A stretch of DNA of 64,000 bases from Orobanche coerulescens (lineage: Eukaryota; Streptophyta; Magnoliopsida; Lamiales; Orobanchaceae), in the NCBI GenBank assembly GCA_033398695.1, contig CM065801.1:101115170-101179169 (forward strand), in the 5' to 3' direction. Of the stretch, positions 1 through 11,128 are shown in pieces. Every line of letters starts with the position of its first letter. Within the stretch, counting starts at the first letter, position 1. A program made the position numbers and the translations under genes. Under the pieces are notes generated by a model. The model did no database searches. It was not told where the DNA came from and saw only the letters and a program-made list of their open reading frames with translations.

Positions 1-230
1 AATGATGAAAATGATCCGGAAGAGAATAAAACGATAGGAATCAATATTTGGGAACCAATAACACGAAATGGATCCGCGGCAACCAAAGCGGCGGTTCCGC
101 ACATCAATAACGAAAATACAGTTCAACAGTTGACAGGAAGGACACACTGAAAGGTATACGAGAGTCACTACGATCGAGAAATACACCAAAAAAAAGAAAA
201 TTACCGAAATTCGAAATTGCGGATATTACA
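1..230 (-). mobile_element. Element D: end of an LTR running off the left edge
   Basis: Read on the minus strand, the sequence starts TGTAATATCCGC, the same kind of start as the chromovirus LTRs elsewhere in the window (TGTAATATCC or TGTAATACCC). The boundary is set by comparison with a second copy of the host: 231 onward matches 7750 onward, while the sequence left of 231 has no counterpart there. The 5 bp TTAGC at 231-235 would be one target-site copy; the other lies outside the window. No coding sequence is visible. Which LTR this is, and the family, cannot be decided from 230 bp. Confidence 0.6.
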
Positions 231-810
231 TTAGCCTCACGGAGTAGAGCCGGATAATAACGATACACCATGATATTTTTTAAATTGTCCCAGTTTCACA
301 AGCCATCAGCGGTTTCACAGGAAGCCACAATGTATGGGCGCTCTTACTAAGGTAGTAAGATGCCACAGAAACTCGATTCTCCTCAGGACAATCAACCATT
401 TCGAACAACTTCTCAAAGTGCTCGATCTAGTAATAATATTAGCAGGCTTAGAGGATCCCTAAGAAGTCGGAGGTCGTTGACGAGAGATGTCACTAACAAT
501 CCAACTCACGATTCCACCGTGCACAGGCAGCGATGGCTGGGGTCCTCGATGCTGGACAGTAGTAGCAGCATTATGCATAGTTGCCATCAATCGACCCATA
601 TGGGCCATCTGGTCCATCATGCCTTCATAAGTACATAAGGACGTGCGCACCCTTGTGCTAGTCATTATGGTGTGAACAGTCTCCGGTAGGTTAATCACCG
701 CCTGTCGAACTTTGTTCCACATTTGAATACGTGTTGGCTCATGGCCTCGGTATTCGCCCCCTTCTGCGTCCTCGGCCCCCTCTACCACGACCCCTCAAGT
801 TTCTTTCCAT
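231..810 (-). pseudogene. gag: A' gag, N-terminal remnant of a chromovirus
   Basis: The start codon is read at 810-808 on the minus strand, giving a basic N-terminus rich in Arg and Gly, as in gag of element 3 (29313). A one-base slip follows and the next frame holds the conserved stretch with WNKVRQ. The reading ends at 231 where element D is inserted, so the capsid part and everything downstream of A' are outside the window. This stretch is almost identical to 7750-8329 (gag of A). Gag would package the element RNA in cytoplasmic particles; this copy cannot. Confidence 0.75.
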
Positions 811-1255
811 ACTAAAAATATCAAACAGTAATCATGAGCACAATTCATACCCCCCTTTACGGTCAATCACAAAATTACGCTAAGTTAATAGCAACAATGA
901 TACTACACGTCCAGAAGTAATTCATCAAGAATTAATTGCACTATGAGTGATATACAAATATCATATCGACACAAGGTTGAAATGAGATCAATCAATCAAC
1001 CTAATTCATACTTCCTCGGAATATCAATAAGATAATTTCCGCCACAAACCACTCGGAATATCAAGATCAACAAAAGGATCAATTCCGCAAATAAACATCT
1101 TGCCAGTAATTAAATCATGGCAAAAAGATCACATACCGTATTTGGGTCGCAGGGCGTGGCACTTGCACAGATAACACGTGACACGAAGGTTTCTTGCTAC
1201 TAGTTCGATCAACAATGAATCATAAGGAGAAATAATTTGCTTCGATACCATCTTT
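811..1255 (-). other. A' untranslated leader and primer-binding site
   Basis: Non-coding leader between the LTR and gag of A'. A primer-binding site complementary to a tRNA-Met 3' end (minus strand TGGTATCGAAG) lies at 1240-1250, five bases from the LTR end. The same leader is at 8330-8774 for copy A. Confidence 0.7.
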
Positions 1256-3831
1256 TGTAACACCTCGAAAATGACTACTTTTACAGTTCCGTGGACTCCA
1301 CATTGGGACCCACCAGACGATACAAATATACAAATCAACCATAATATAATTATAGTACCAAACCACAAAGTATTAACCATCACCTAGACTAGGAGTTTAT
1401 ACATCATACGGCTATTATCGCCACAACACACATGATTGATATATGAGTATAAACCATATGAAGATGGAGTATGCACCAAATAATAATACAACTGAAAGGA
1501 AATATTACCAAGCGGATATAAAAATACACGGTTTCAAGATGTACATATAAATCATAGGGATAGATATACATGATAATAAATTTCAAGATGTTATATAAAT
1601 CATAGGGATAGATATACATGATAATAAATTTCAAGATGTTATATAAATCATATACAATAGATATCAATGAAACAAACCCGACTATTGAACATAGCCCTCG
1701 GGCGTATGAAACAACTAATCGCAAATCGTCGCTCATACCCAATCACACATGGTGTATGAATGACCAATTAATATGGCTCAAGATGGACATCACAGTATGC
1801 CTGATCCGGAAATGTGTCCATGCACATGTCCACCCCGTATATGGAATCCAGGACATATGTGGGACGATATACCTGATTAGTCTCATGAAGTAATTGTATC
1901 GTGTGCACAGTCCAATGTGGATACATCAACACACGACCATATGTGCCCAACTAAAAATCGTACACTTAACCATCCGGAATGCAGATATGATTCCAGAAAT
2001 GCCACGATGCAACATGACAAAGAAACTCAATTAATCACATATCCAACGAGGATCAAGGAAACTCACCGAAGTGACAACAACGATCAACGAGACCAACAAT
2101 ATAAAAGGTAGTGAATTTGGGAGTACAATCCCACAGTGAAATGATCAACACAATCAACAACACCACCTTAATATGAATTATAGATTCAAAAAGCTTTACA
2201 CATACACGAAATTTATAACATTCACAAGTATCAATTATTATTATAACCAGGCAAGATAACTTACCTCAATTCCGGAGATGAACTATAGTCTTTTCTCAAA
2301 GGAACGAATGACGTCCTTTGACAAACAACACTCACTCAAGCAAGCAACCTTGAATGAAATATAGTTCATTCAATAACACAATCTCACAATACCGATATCG
2401 AAGTCAAGGAAATCGACATCCATAACTCAACATGAATAGTTCAAACTATTCCAAAGAATATCAACGTCTTAATTTATGAACTTTAATACTCTAAATTCAT
2501 TTTTATAATCAGATTAACATGTTCATATTGTTCTTCAACATTCATGATCATCTATCTTACAAGGATTGTCAAAAACAAGTTCAAATAATCATCCTAGTAT
2601 GACAATATCATCATTAATCATTATAATATTCTCAAGGACATTACCAATATTTAAACGTGATGTCTTAAACAATCATCAATCATTAATTCATCAAGAATTT
2701 CGGATTTAACATCAAGTCTAACTTAACCATATCAAAACTATGATAGTTATCTCTCAACTCATCATTTGCTTCCTTACAATAGTTAAACCCCTCAAGAAAA
2801 CTAAAACTATAAGTATTCATCCCCAATTATGTTAATCAATCAAGCATGCTGAGTATAATTATTTTAAAATATGATTATAACATCTAAGTATTCCTAAACA
2901 TTAAGGACATGCTCATTTTTTAAGTCCTAATCATCATGTTCTTCATTATTTGTTCATAAATTCAATAATAATCGTGTTATACTCTCTCAATTCTACAACA
3001 CATGAAGTAATCATCAGCAATATCATCATCGTCTCGGAATTAACTCAAGATTAGACAACATACCTCTTTGAAGATGAAGAACCACTTAAAATACTTCAAG
3101 AATCCACTATAATCCTCAAGCTCCTAGACTTTAATCCAAGATATGAAGCTCCAAGGCAAGATAGAAGAGGTTTATTTATCATCTGCACTTCTAATAACGT
3201 ACGCTTCTAATTTTTTTATTATTTACAATCTCGATTTAGTTTCAGTACATCCTGAGATTGAAACCACATTTAGGAGAAGGCAAAGATAATAAAAGACGAG
3301 CACTACTTCATCATCATAAATGGTGGACGAACCAAATCCATGTCTTCTCAGAGGAGACAACAATGAGAGAATTCTTCCGGTACGGGGGTAACCAAATGCT
3401 CGAAATATTCAACATCAACCTCCCCCTATCGTGCCGGAACTCAATGAAGATAAAATGCTCTTTGGAAAATTCATGAACCCCCATCATTGAATGTGCAAGC
3501 AAGTATAATCTATCTACCATTTGTGGTGGACAATTTTCAAATTTGTAATCCCCCAAAATTTACCAGAACGTTATAGTGCCGTAAATTCCTTGTGGGACCC
3601 ACAAGGCATATTTTAAGGATTTAAAAATTTCCCCATTAAATAAATTTAACTAAGGTAACTCCACGATGCAACGTCTAACCGTCAAAACAATACGAACATC
3701 AAACATAAATAATTTGAATCCAAAGTATCCCGATATAGTAAATATTGTATAAATCCAAACACAATACCACGATACTAGTACAATACGTACAATACAATGG
3801 TAAAAATGAAAAATTATAGCTGGATAATACA
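1256..3831 (-). mobile_element. Shared LTR: 3' LTR of A and 5' LTR of A' (composite)
   Basis: On the minus strand it starts TGTATTATCC right after the polypurine tract of A (3832-3843) and ends GTTACA beside the A' primer-binding site. It therefore serves both elements. 1256-3543 is nearly identical to 8775-11128. R/U5 is clearly related to the LTRs of element 3 on the other strand. It is composite: 3544-3663 is the terminal 120 bp of an element 2 LTR, including the abutting AAATT, and then the native U3 start resumes at 3664-3831. A 48-bp local tandem repeat sits near 1541-1660. Only one CGTACG (about 3197) is present, so the motif array of the other LTRs is absent. Confidence 0.75.
3544..3663 (-). 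repeat. 120-bp fragment of an element 2 LTR end inside the shared LTR
   Basis: The segment matches 11129-11248, the U5 end of the element 2 3' LTR, preceded by the same AAATT found at 11124-11128. Homology to element 2 stops after CCACGATG. The rest of element 2 is missing here. Confidence 0.8.
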
Positions 3832-3865
3832 TACTCCCCCCTTAAAAAGATTTCTGTCCTTAAAA

Positions 3866-4090
3866 CTAAGGGGTAAATAACCCGAGATATCTCTCCTGCA
3901 TGCTATCCTCGGTCTTCCATGTAGCCTCCTCGACTCTCGACCACTAAATCTATAACAGGGGAATCGTCTTGTTTCATAATTGTTTGATCCTCCTATCAAG
4001 TATTCGTACAGGATGCTCCTCGTACGAATGATCATCAACTATCTAGATTTCTTCAAACTGAAGTATGTGGCTAGGATCAGCAACATACTT
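3866..4090 (-). pseudogene. A integrase chromodomain remnant
   Basis: Minus-strand reading with a few stops gives YVADPSH, then YEEHPVRILDRRIKQL, then EEATWK and a stop at 3868-3866. This is the C-terminal chromodomain of the Tekay/Del type of chromoviruses, which steers integration to modified chromatin. It follows the integrase directly and precedes the polypurine tract at 3832-3843. Confidence 0.7.
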
Positions 4091-5339
4091 CCTCAATTGG
4101 AAAATATGAAACACGAGTGAACTCGACTTAATGCCGGTGGAAGTGCCGAATCATAGGCCAGATTGCCTACTCATTCCAAAATCTCAAACGGTCCCATATA
4201 CCTTGGACTCAGCTTGCCTCTTTTCCCGGAACAGAAAACACCTCAGGTAGGAGACACCTTAACCAGTACATGATCACCTATCTTGAACTCAAGCGGTCGT
4301 TGGCGCTTATCTGCATACGACTTCTGCCGGCTCTGAGCCATTAACAAACGACTCCTAATTAGAGCGGTCTTCTCACCAGCTATTAACAACATATCAGGTT
4401 CAGTACCCAATGACACAGACAAGTCGTCCCAACACAATAGGGACCTACAACGATGGCCATATAATGCTTCATAAGGTACCATCTTAATTGAAGCATTCTA
4501 ACTATTATTGTGGGTGAACTCCACCAAAGGTAGTTAGGTTTCCCAATCACCTTTCCAATCGAGAGAACAAGCCCTGAACATATTCTACAGAGTCTAGATA
4601 GTCCTGTCAGATTGGCCATCGGTCTGTAAATGAAATGCCTACTGAAATTAAATTGCGTACCCATTGTATGATGAACCGCCTTCCAGGAATGTGACACAAA
4701 CCATCTATCACGATCTAATATGATAATCTTGGGATTTCCATGAAACCTTTCATCTCTCAAATAAACAACTGAGGTAGTCTCTCGGGACCCCACGTGTCTT
4801 TGATCTCCAAGAAGTGAGTTGGTCAGCGATCCACAATCACCCAAATCGTATTCATACCTCGATGACTCGTCGAAAAGCTTGTGATAAAATCTATTGATTT
4901 GTCCTGCCATTTACACTCCGAAATAGGGAGTGGTTTCAGCATACCCGTCAGTCGCTGATGTTCAATCAACCTTTTAACAGGTTGAACACCTTGAAACAAG
5001 TTATGCAACTTCTCGTTTCATATTGCCCCACCACTAATATTGTTTCAAGTCCTTATACATCTTGTTAGACCCCGGATGAACAGAGTACGGGGTCGCATAG
5101 CCTCTCTCAGAATAGAGTTTTTCAACTCTTCATCTGCTAGTACACATAATTGATTCTACACACAAGTCAATCCTCATGGACAACAAATCCAAGGGCTATC
5201 CCTTGAGTTACTTCATATCAGATCCGCGATACGAATGGGTCCGTAATTTGCTTTCATATGATATTATCATCAAGGTACGACAACATCTCAAGTGTACAAA
5301 GTTTCCCTTGTACACATTTTAGCTAGACCTCAATCCCTG
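4091..5339 (-). pseudogene. A integrase, broken
   Basis: Ty3-type integrase pieces in several minus-strand frames: the zinc-binding region and linker near 4823-5008 (MLKPLPISECKW, then SIDFITSFSTSHRGMNTIW with the first catalytic Asp), the core near 4500-4820, and the C-terminal part at 4482-4243 (MVPYEALYGHRC to VLVKVSP). Integrase would insert the cDNA into the chromosome. Multiple frameshifts and stops make it inactive. The next domain is the chromodomain; RT-RNase H lies upstream in the same polyprotein order. Confidence 0.75.
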
Positions 5340-6720
5340 TTTCACAAATTCTACCTGTAGTTGCTTCTGAACTATCAAACGGGCAAGCATTTGCTCATGT
5401 ACTGTCTTACGGCTCAAGGCATCAACAACCATGTTCTCCTTCCTGGGTGGTACAAGATCTCGATATCATAATCTTTGATCAATTCTAGCTACCACATGTG
5501 ACTCATCTTCAACTCCTTCTGAGTAAAAATGTATTACAGACTCTTGTGATCAGTAAAAACTGACAAGTGACTCCATACAAGTAATGGCGCCATATTTTCA
5601 AAGCAAAGACCACAGCTGCTAACTCCAGATCGTGGGTTGGGTAATTGACCTCATAAGGTCGCAATTGCCTCTATGCATAGGCAATCACCTTCCTATTTTG
5701 CATCAACGCCCACATCTAAGACCCTGTCTTGACGCATCACTTTACACAACGAATCCCTCAGTTCGTTGTGGTAATACCAAAAGTGGTGCTGATATCATTC
5801 TACTCTTGATCTCATCAAAGCTTTGTTGACACACCTCGGACCAGGTGAATTTCTTATCCTTCTTTAATAGATTAGACAGTGGATGAGCGATCTTGGAGAA
5901 TCCTTCCACAAATCGTCTGTAATAACATGTTAGTCTAAGGAAGCTACGAACTTTATTTATGTTCTTTGGACGTAGCCATCTCGGATAGCCTCTGTATTTT
6001 GTGGGTCCACACTAACCCCATCAACTGAACTCACATGCCCGGGAAAAGTCACCTCAGACATCCAGAACTTACATTTTGAAAATTCTCCATAAATTTGTTC
6101 TCATGTCAGCATATCGAGAACCTGACGGAGATGACTCTCATGCTCCTCACGGTCATGTAAACTACCGCTGTGTTGTTCAGTCCTAATGGCATTATGACGA
6201 ACTAGTAGTGCCCATACCAAGTGCGGAAGGCCGTATTAGAAATATCATATTCTCGGATCCTCGACTGATGATAACCAAATCTCGAATCGATATGGAAAAA
6301 CACAATTGCACCCTGAAGTTGATCCAATAAATCATCGGTTCGAGGTAAAGGATATTTGTTCTTGATTGTTACCTTATTTATCTCACGGTAATCAATATAT
6401 AGACGCAAAGATCCATCCTTCTTCCGTACAAATAGCACTAGTGCTCTCCAAGGGGACGCGCTAGGTTGAATATAACCCTTCTCAGTTAAATCCTCCAGCT
6501 AATTCTTAAGCTCCTGCATCTCAATCGGAGCCATACGATACGAGGCTTTTGAAAGTAGGCACGTACCTGGCCCTAACTCAATGGTAAACTCTACCTCTCG
6601 TTGTGGAGGTAAACCCGACAATTCATCTGGAAAACATATGGGTAGTCTCAAACCACTTGAATATCGGTCAAGTGAACTGGTCGATCCTCTGTCTTGGTCA
6701 TGTAGCACCAATAACCAACA
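5340..6720 (-). pseudogene. A reverse transcriptase-RNase H, broken, catalytic motif deleted
   Basis: Recognisable pieces are the PPQREVEFTIEL segment and SYRMAPIEMQEL (6711-6499), the fingers/palm block with [18 protein letters not shown] (6438-6202), and an RNase H tail with DALSRK near 5420-5440. Compared with element 3, about 95 bp are missing around 6160-6170, which removes the stretch holding the catalytic FIDD. This copy cannot polymerise DNA even if the frames were corrected. Confidence 0.75.
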
Positions 6721-6803
6721 AATCCCTAATTAAGTAGTTTCACTGCTTTCATTGCACTAATGATCATCAGAAGTGACGGTCACCATCTGCTTACGGATGC
6801 TAA

Positions 6804-7277
6804 TTATGGCATCATTACAAGCCATCCGGTCGATACCCAAGATTCATCATTAGGTAAATCAACCACAATTAAGTCTGACAACCACTCACGATCGTTCATC
6901 CGAATCGGATAGGTCTTCACTTCATGATTCCCAACAATCTTTCTACCATTAGGTAGACCAATCACATAAGGCTCGCACTCGAAAACATTTAGATACAATC
7001 GGTTCAAGCAAGACATAGATATAATATAATGCAAAGTACCAGTATCAAAAAGTGTACATACAGACTGAGAAAGGATATCGAGTGTACCTGCAATCATGCT
7101 GATCTCGGGATCATCAGACTTCTTCGTCTCATAAATTTTGGGCTTTGCAGTACTGGTACCAGATGTACCAGCTTGACCTCCATGACACACTCCATTGTTC
7201 GCCCCTATATTCTGGTGGGAAGCGGATAGAGGTGTGTCGTTTTGGGCTGTAGACTGAAATGGAGAATATGAGGCCAT
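6804..7277 (-). pseudogene. A aspartic protease region
   Basis: One 157-codon open stretch ends the gag region and carries the retroviral-type protease: SMIAGTLDI, then LFDTGT (the active-site Asp-Thr-Gly), then YVIGLPNGRKIVG and SDLIVVDLPND. Protease would cut Gag-Pol. The residue after DTG is Thr instead of the usual Ala. The frame is lost before the GIDWM-like block seen in element 3. Confidence 0.75.
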
Positions 7278-8329
7278 CAGAGTACGTCCCGATCCACCTC
7301 TATAAAAATGAGCACGATGTCCAGCAACTCTGCAGGTAAGTCATGAAACATCTGGCCTCGGATATTTGGAGCTGATGTGACCCTACTCCCCAGAGTTAAG
7401 GCACACAATGGCTGAACTGGCTGCTCGGGAATGCGATCCTACTAGTTTAGGTGCCACAAGTATCTGCTCAGAAAAAGTCGGTCTAGCAGACGACGGCTGC
7501 TTCTTAGAAATCTCCTTAGCAGTAAGTTCATACTCAACGGCTTTCTCAATGAACTACGGTAAAGTCATGCAATGATGATTAAGTAACTGCATTCTCATAC
7601 GAGGTTTCAACCTCTTAAGGAAGTATTTGATCTTATCAGTATCTATTCAAACTATCGACGAGGCAAATAGATAAAGCCCTTGAAACTTCTCGATAATCGA
7701 TAAGATGTCATCATCAGCAGACGGGTCCGAATTCAGCAACTCTGATAGCTTAGCCTCACGGAGTAGAGCCGGATAATAACGATACACCATGATATTTTTT
7801 AAATCGTCCCAGTTTCACAAGCCATCAGCGGTTTCACAGGAAGCCACAATGTATGGGCGCTCTTACTAAGGTAGTAAGATGCCACAGAAACTCGATTCTC
7901 CTCAGGACAATCAACCATTTCGAACAACTTCTCAAAGTGCTCGATCTAGTAATAATATTAGCAGGCTTAGAGGATCCCTCAGAAGTCGGAGGTCGTTGAC
8001 GAGAGATGTCACTAACAATCCAACTCACGATTCCACCGTGCACAGGCAGCGATGGCTGGGGTCCTCGATGCTGGACAGTAGTAGCAGCATTATGCATAGT
8101 TGCCATCAATCGACCCATATGGGCCATCTGGTCCATCATGCCTCCATAAGTACATAAGGACGTGCGCACCCTTGTGCTAGTCATTATGGTGTGAACAGTC
8201 TCCGGTAGGTGAATCACCCCCTGTCGAACTTTGTTCCACATTTGAATACGTGTTGGCTCATGGCCTCGGTATTCGCCCCCTTCTGCGTCCTCGGCCCCCT
8301 CTACCACGACCCCTCAAGTTTCTTTCCAT
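7278..8329 (-). pseudogene. gag: A gag, frameshifted
   Basis: The start is taken at 8329-8327, matching gag of element 3 and an Arg/Gly-rich N-terminus. The frame shifts within the first 25 codons and again near 7960. The central capsid part reads REAKLSELLNSDPS and IEKFQGL around 7650-7760, as in element 3. Zinc-knuckle remnants precede the protease. 7750-8329 is duplicated at 231-810, and the point 7750 is the uninterrupted version of the site where element D is inserted in the left copy. Confidence 0.75.
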
Positions 8330-8774
8330 ACTAAAAATATCAAACAGTAATCATGAGCACAATTCATACCCCCCTTTACGGTCAATCACAAAATTATGCT
8401 AAGTTAATAGCAACAATGATACTACACGTCCAGAAGTAATTCATCAAGAATTAGTTGCACTATGAGTGATATACAAATATCATATCGACACAAGGTTGAA
8501 ATGAGATCAATCAATCAACCTAGTTTATACTTCCTCGGAATATCAATAAGATAATTTTCGCCACAAACCACTCGGAATATCAAGATCAACAAAAGGATCA
8601 ATTCCGCAAATAAACATCTTGCCAGTAATTAAATCATGGCAAAAAGATCACATACCGTATTTGGGTCGCAGGGCGTGGCACTTGCACAGATAACACGTGA
8701 CACGAAGGTTTCTTGCTACTAGTTCGATCAACAATGAATCATAAGGAGAAATAATTTGCTTCGATACCATTTTT
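8330..8774 (-). other. A untranslated leader and primer-binding site
   Basis: Non-coding leader nearly identical to 811-1255. The primer-binding site (minus strand TGGTATCGAAG) is at 8759-8769, next to the LTR end at 8775. Confidence 0.7.
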
Positions 8775-11128
8775 TGTAACACCTCGAAAATGACTACTTT
8801 TACAGTTCCGTGGACTCCACATTGGGACCCACCAGACGATACAAATATACAAATCAACCATAATATAATTATAGTACCAAACCACAAAGTATTAACCATC
8901 ACCTAGACTAGGAGTTTATACATCATACGGCTATTATCGCCACAACACACATGATTGATATATGAGTATAAACCATATGAAGATGGAGTATGCACCAAAT
9001 AATAATACAACTGAAAGGAAATATTACCAAGCGGATATAAAAATACACGGTTTACTTATATCCAGAAAAAAAAGACTCGGCCCCCCCAAACTTGTACCCT
9101 TGAAACCCTTCGCTGTCACAATACTCTTCCTGTGCCTTGACCTTCCCTCGACCTAAAATACAACAACAAGTATTTCGCCTAAAACCATAGGGATAGATAT
9201 ACATGATAATAAATTTCAAGAAGTTATATAAATCATATACAATAGATATCAATGAAACAAACCCGACTATTGAACATAGCCCTCGGGCGTATGAAACAAC
9301 TAATCGCAAATCGTCGCTCATACCCAATCACACATGGTGTATGAATGACCAATTAATATGGCTCAAGATGGACATCACAGTATGCCCGATCCGGAAATGT
9401 GTCCATGCACATGTCCACCCCGTATATGGAATCCAGGACATATGTGGGACGATATACCTGATTAGTCTCATGAAGTAATTGTATCGTGTGCACAGTCCAA
9501 TGTGGATACATCAACACACGACCATATGTGCCCAACTAAAAATCGTACACTTAACCAACCGGCATGCAGATATGATTCCAGAAATGCCACGATGCAACAT
9601 GACAAAGAAACTCAATTAATCACATATCCAACGAGGATCAAGGAAACTCACCGAAGTGACAACAACGATCAACGAGACCAACAATATAAAAGGTAGTGAA
9701 TTTGGGAGTACAATCCCACAGTGAAATGATCAACACAATCAACAACACCACCTTAATATGAATTATAGATTCAAAAAGCTTTACACATACACGAAATTTA
9801 TAACATTCACAAGTATCAATTATTATTATAACCAGGCAAGATAACTTGCCTCAATTCCGGAGATGAACTATAGTCTTTTCTCAAAGGAACGAATGACGTC
9901 CTTTGACAAACAACACTCACTCAAGCAAGCAACCTTGAATGAAATATAGTTCATTCAATAACACAATCTCACAATACCGATATCGAAGTCAAGGAAATCG
10001 ACATCCATAACTCAACATGAATAGTTCAAACTATTCCAAAGAATATCAACGTCTTAATTTATGAACTTTAATACCCTAAATTCATTTTTATAATCAGATT
10101 AACATGTTCATATTGTTCTTCAACATTCATGATCATCTATCTTACAAGGATTGTCAAAAACAAGTTCAAATAATCATCCTAGTATGACAATATCATCATT
10201 AATCATTATAATATTCTCAAGGACATTACCAATATTTAAACGTGATGTCTTAAACAATCATCAATCAATAATTCATCAAGAATTTCGGATTTTACATCAA
10301 GTCTAACTTAACCATATCAAAACTATGATAGTTATCTCTCAACTCATCATTTGCTTCCTTACAATAGTTAAACCCCTCAAGAAAACTAAAACTATAAGTA
10401 TTCATCCCCAATTATGTTAATCAATCAAGCAAGCTGAGTATAATTATTTTAAAATATGATTATAACATCTAAGTATTCCTAAACATTAAGGACATGCTCA
10501 TTTTTTAAGTCCTAATCATCATGTTCTTCATTATTTGTTCATAAATTCAATAATAATCGTGTTATACTCTCTCAATTCTACAACACATGAAGTAATCATC
10601 AGCAATATCATCATCGTCTCGGAATTAACGCAAGATTAGACAACATACCTCTTTGAAGATGAAGAACCACTTAAAATACTTCAAGAATCCACTATAATCC
10701 TCAAGCTCCTAAGCTCTAATCCAAGATATGAAGCTCCAAGGCAAGATAGAAGAGGTTTATTTATCATCTGCACTTCTAATAACGTACGCTTCCAATTTTT
10801 TTATTATTTACAATCTCGATTTAGTTTCATTAGATCCTGAGATTGAAACCACATTTAGGAGAAGGCAAAGATAATAAAAGACGAGCACTACTTCATCATC
10901 ATAAATGGTGGACGAACCAAATCCATGTCTTCTCGGAGGAGACAACAATGAGAGAATTCTTCCGGTACGGGGGTAACCAAATGCTCGAAATATTCAACAT
11001 CAACCTCCCCCTATCGTGCCGGAACTCAATGAAGATAAAATGCTCTTTGGAAAATTCATGAACCCCCATCATTGAATGTGCAAGAAAGTATAATCTATCC
11101 ACCATTTGTGGTGGACAATTTTCAAATT
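8775..11128 (-). mobile_element. A right (5') LTR, interrupted in U3 by element 2
   Basis: Matches the shared LTR at 1256-3543 with few differences. It keeps at 9049-9200 a G/C-run segment that the left copy has lost. U3 is cut by element 2 after AAATT (11124-11128), resumes for 20 bp at 20981-21000, and is cut again by the copia element at 21001. The remaining U3 start should lie beyond the right edge of the window. Confidence 0.75.

Noticed and set aside
360..638. Open frame of 92 codons on the plus strand, repeated at 7879-8157
   Set aside because: It is antisense to the gag remnants of A' and A. Its conservation is explained by the duplication.
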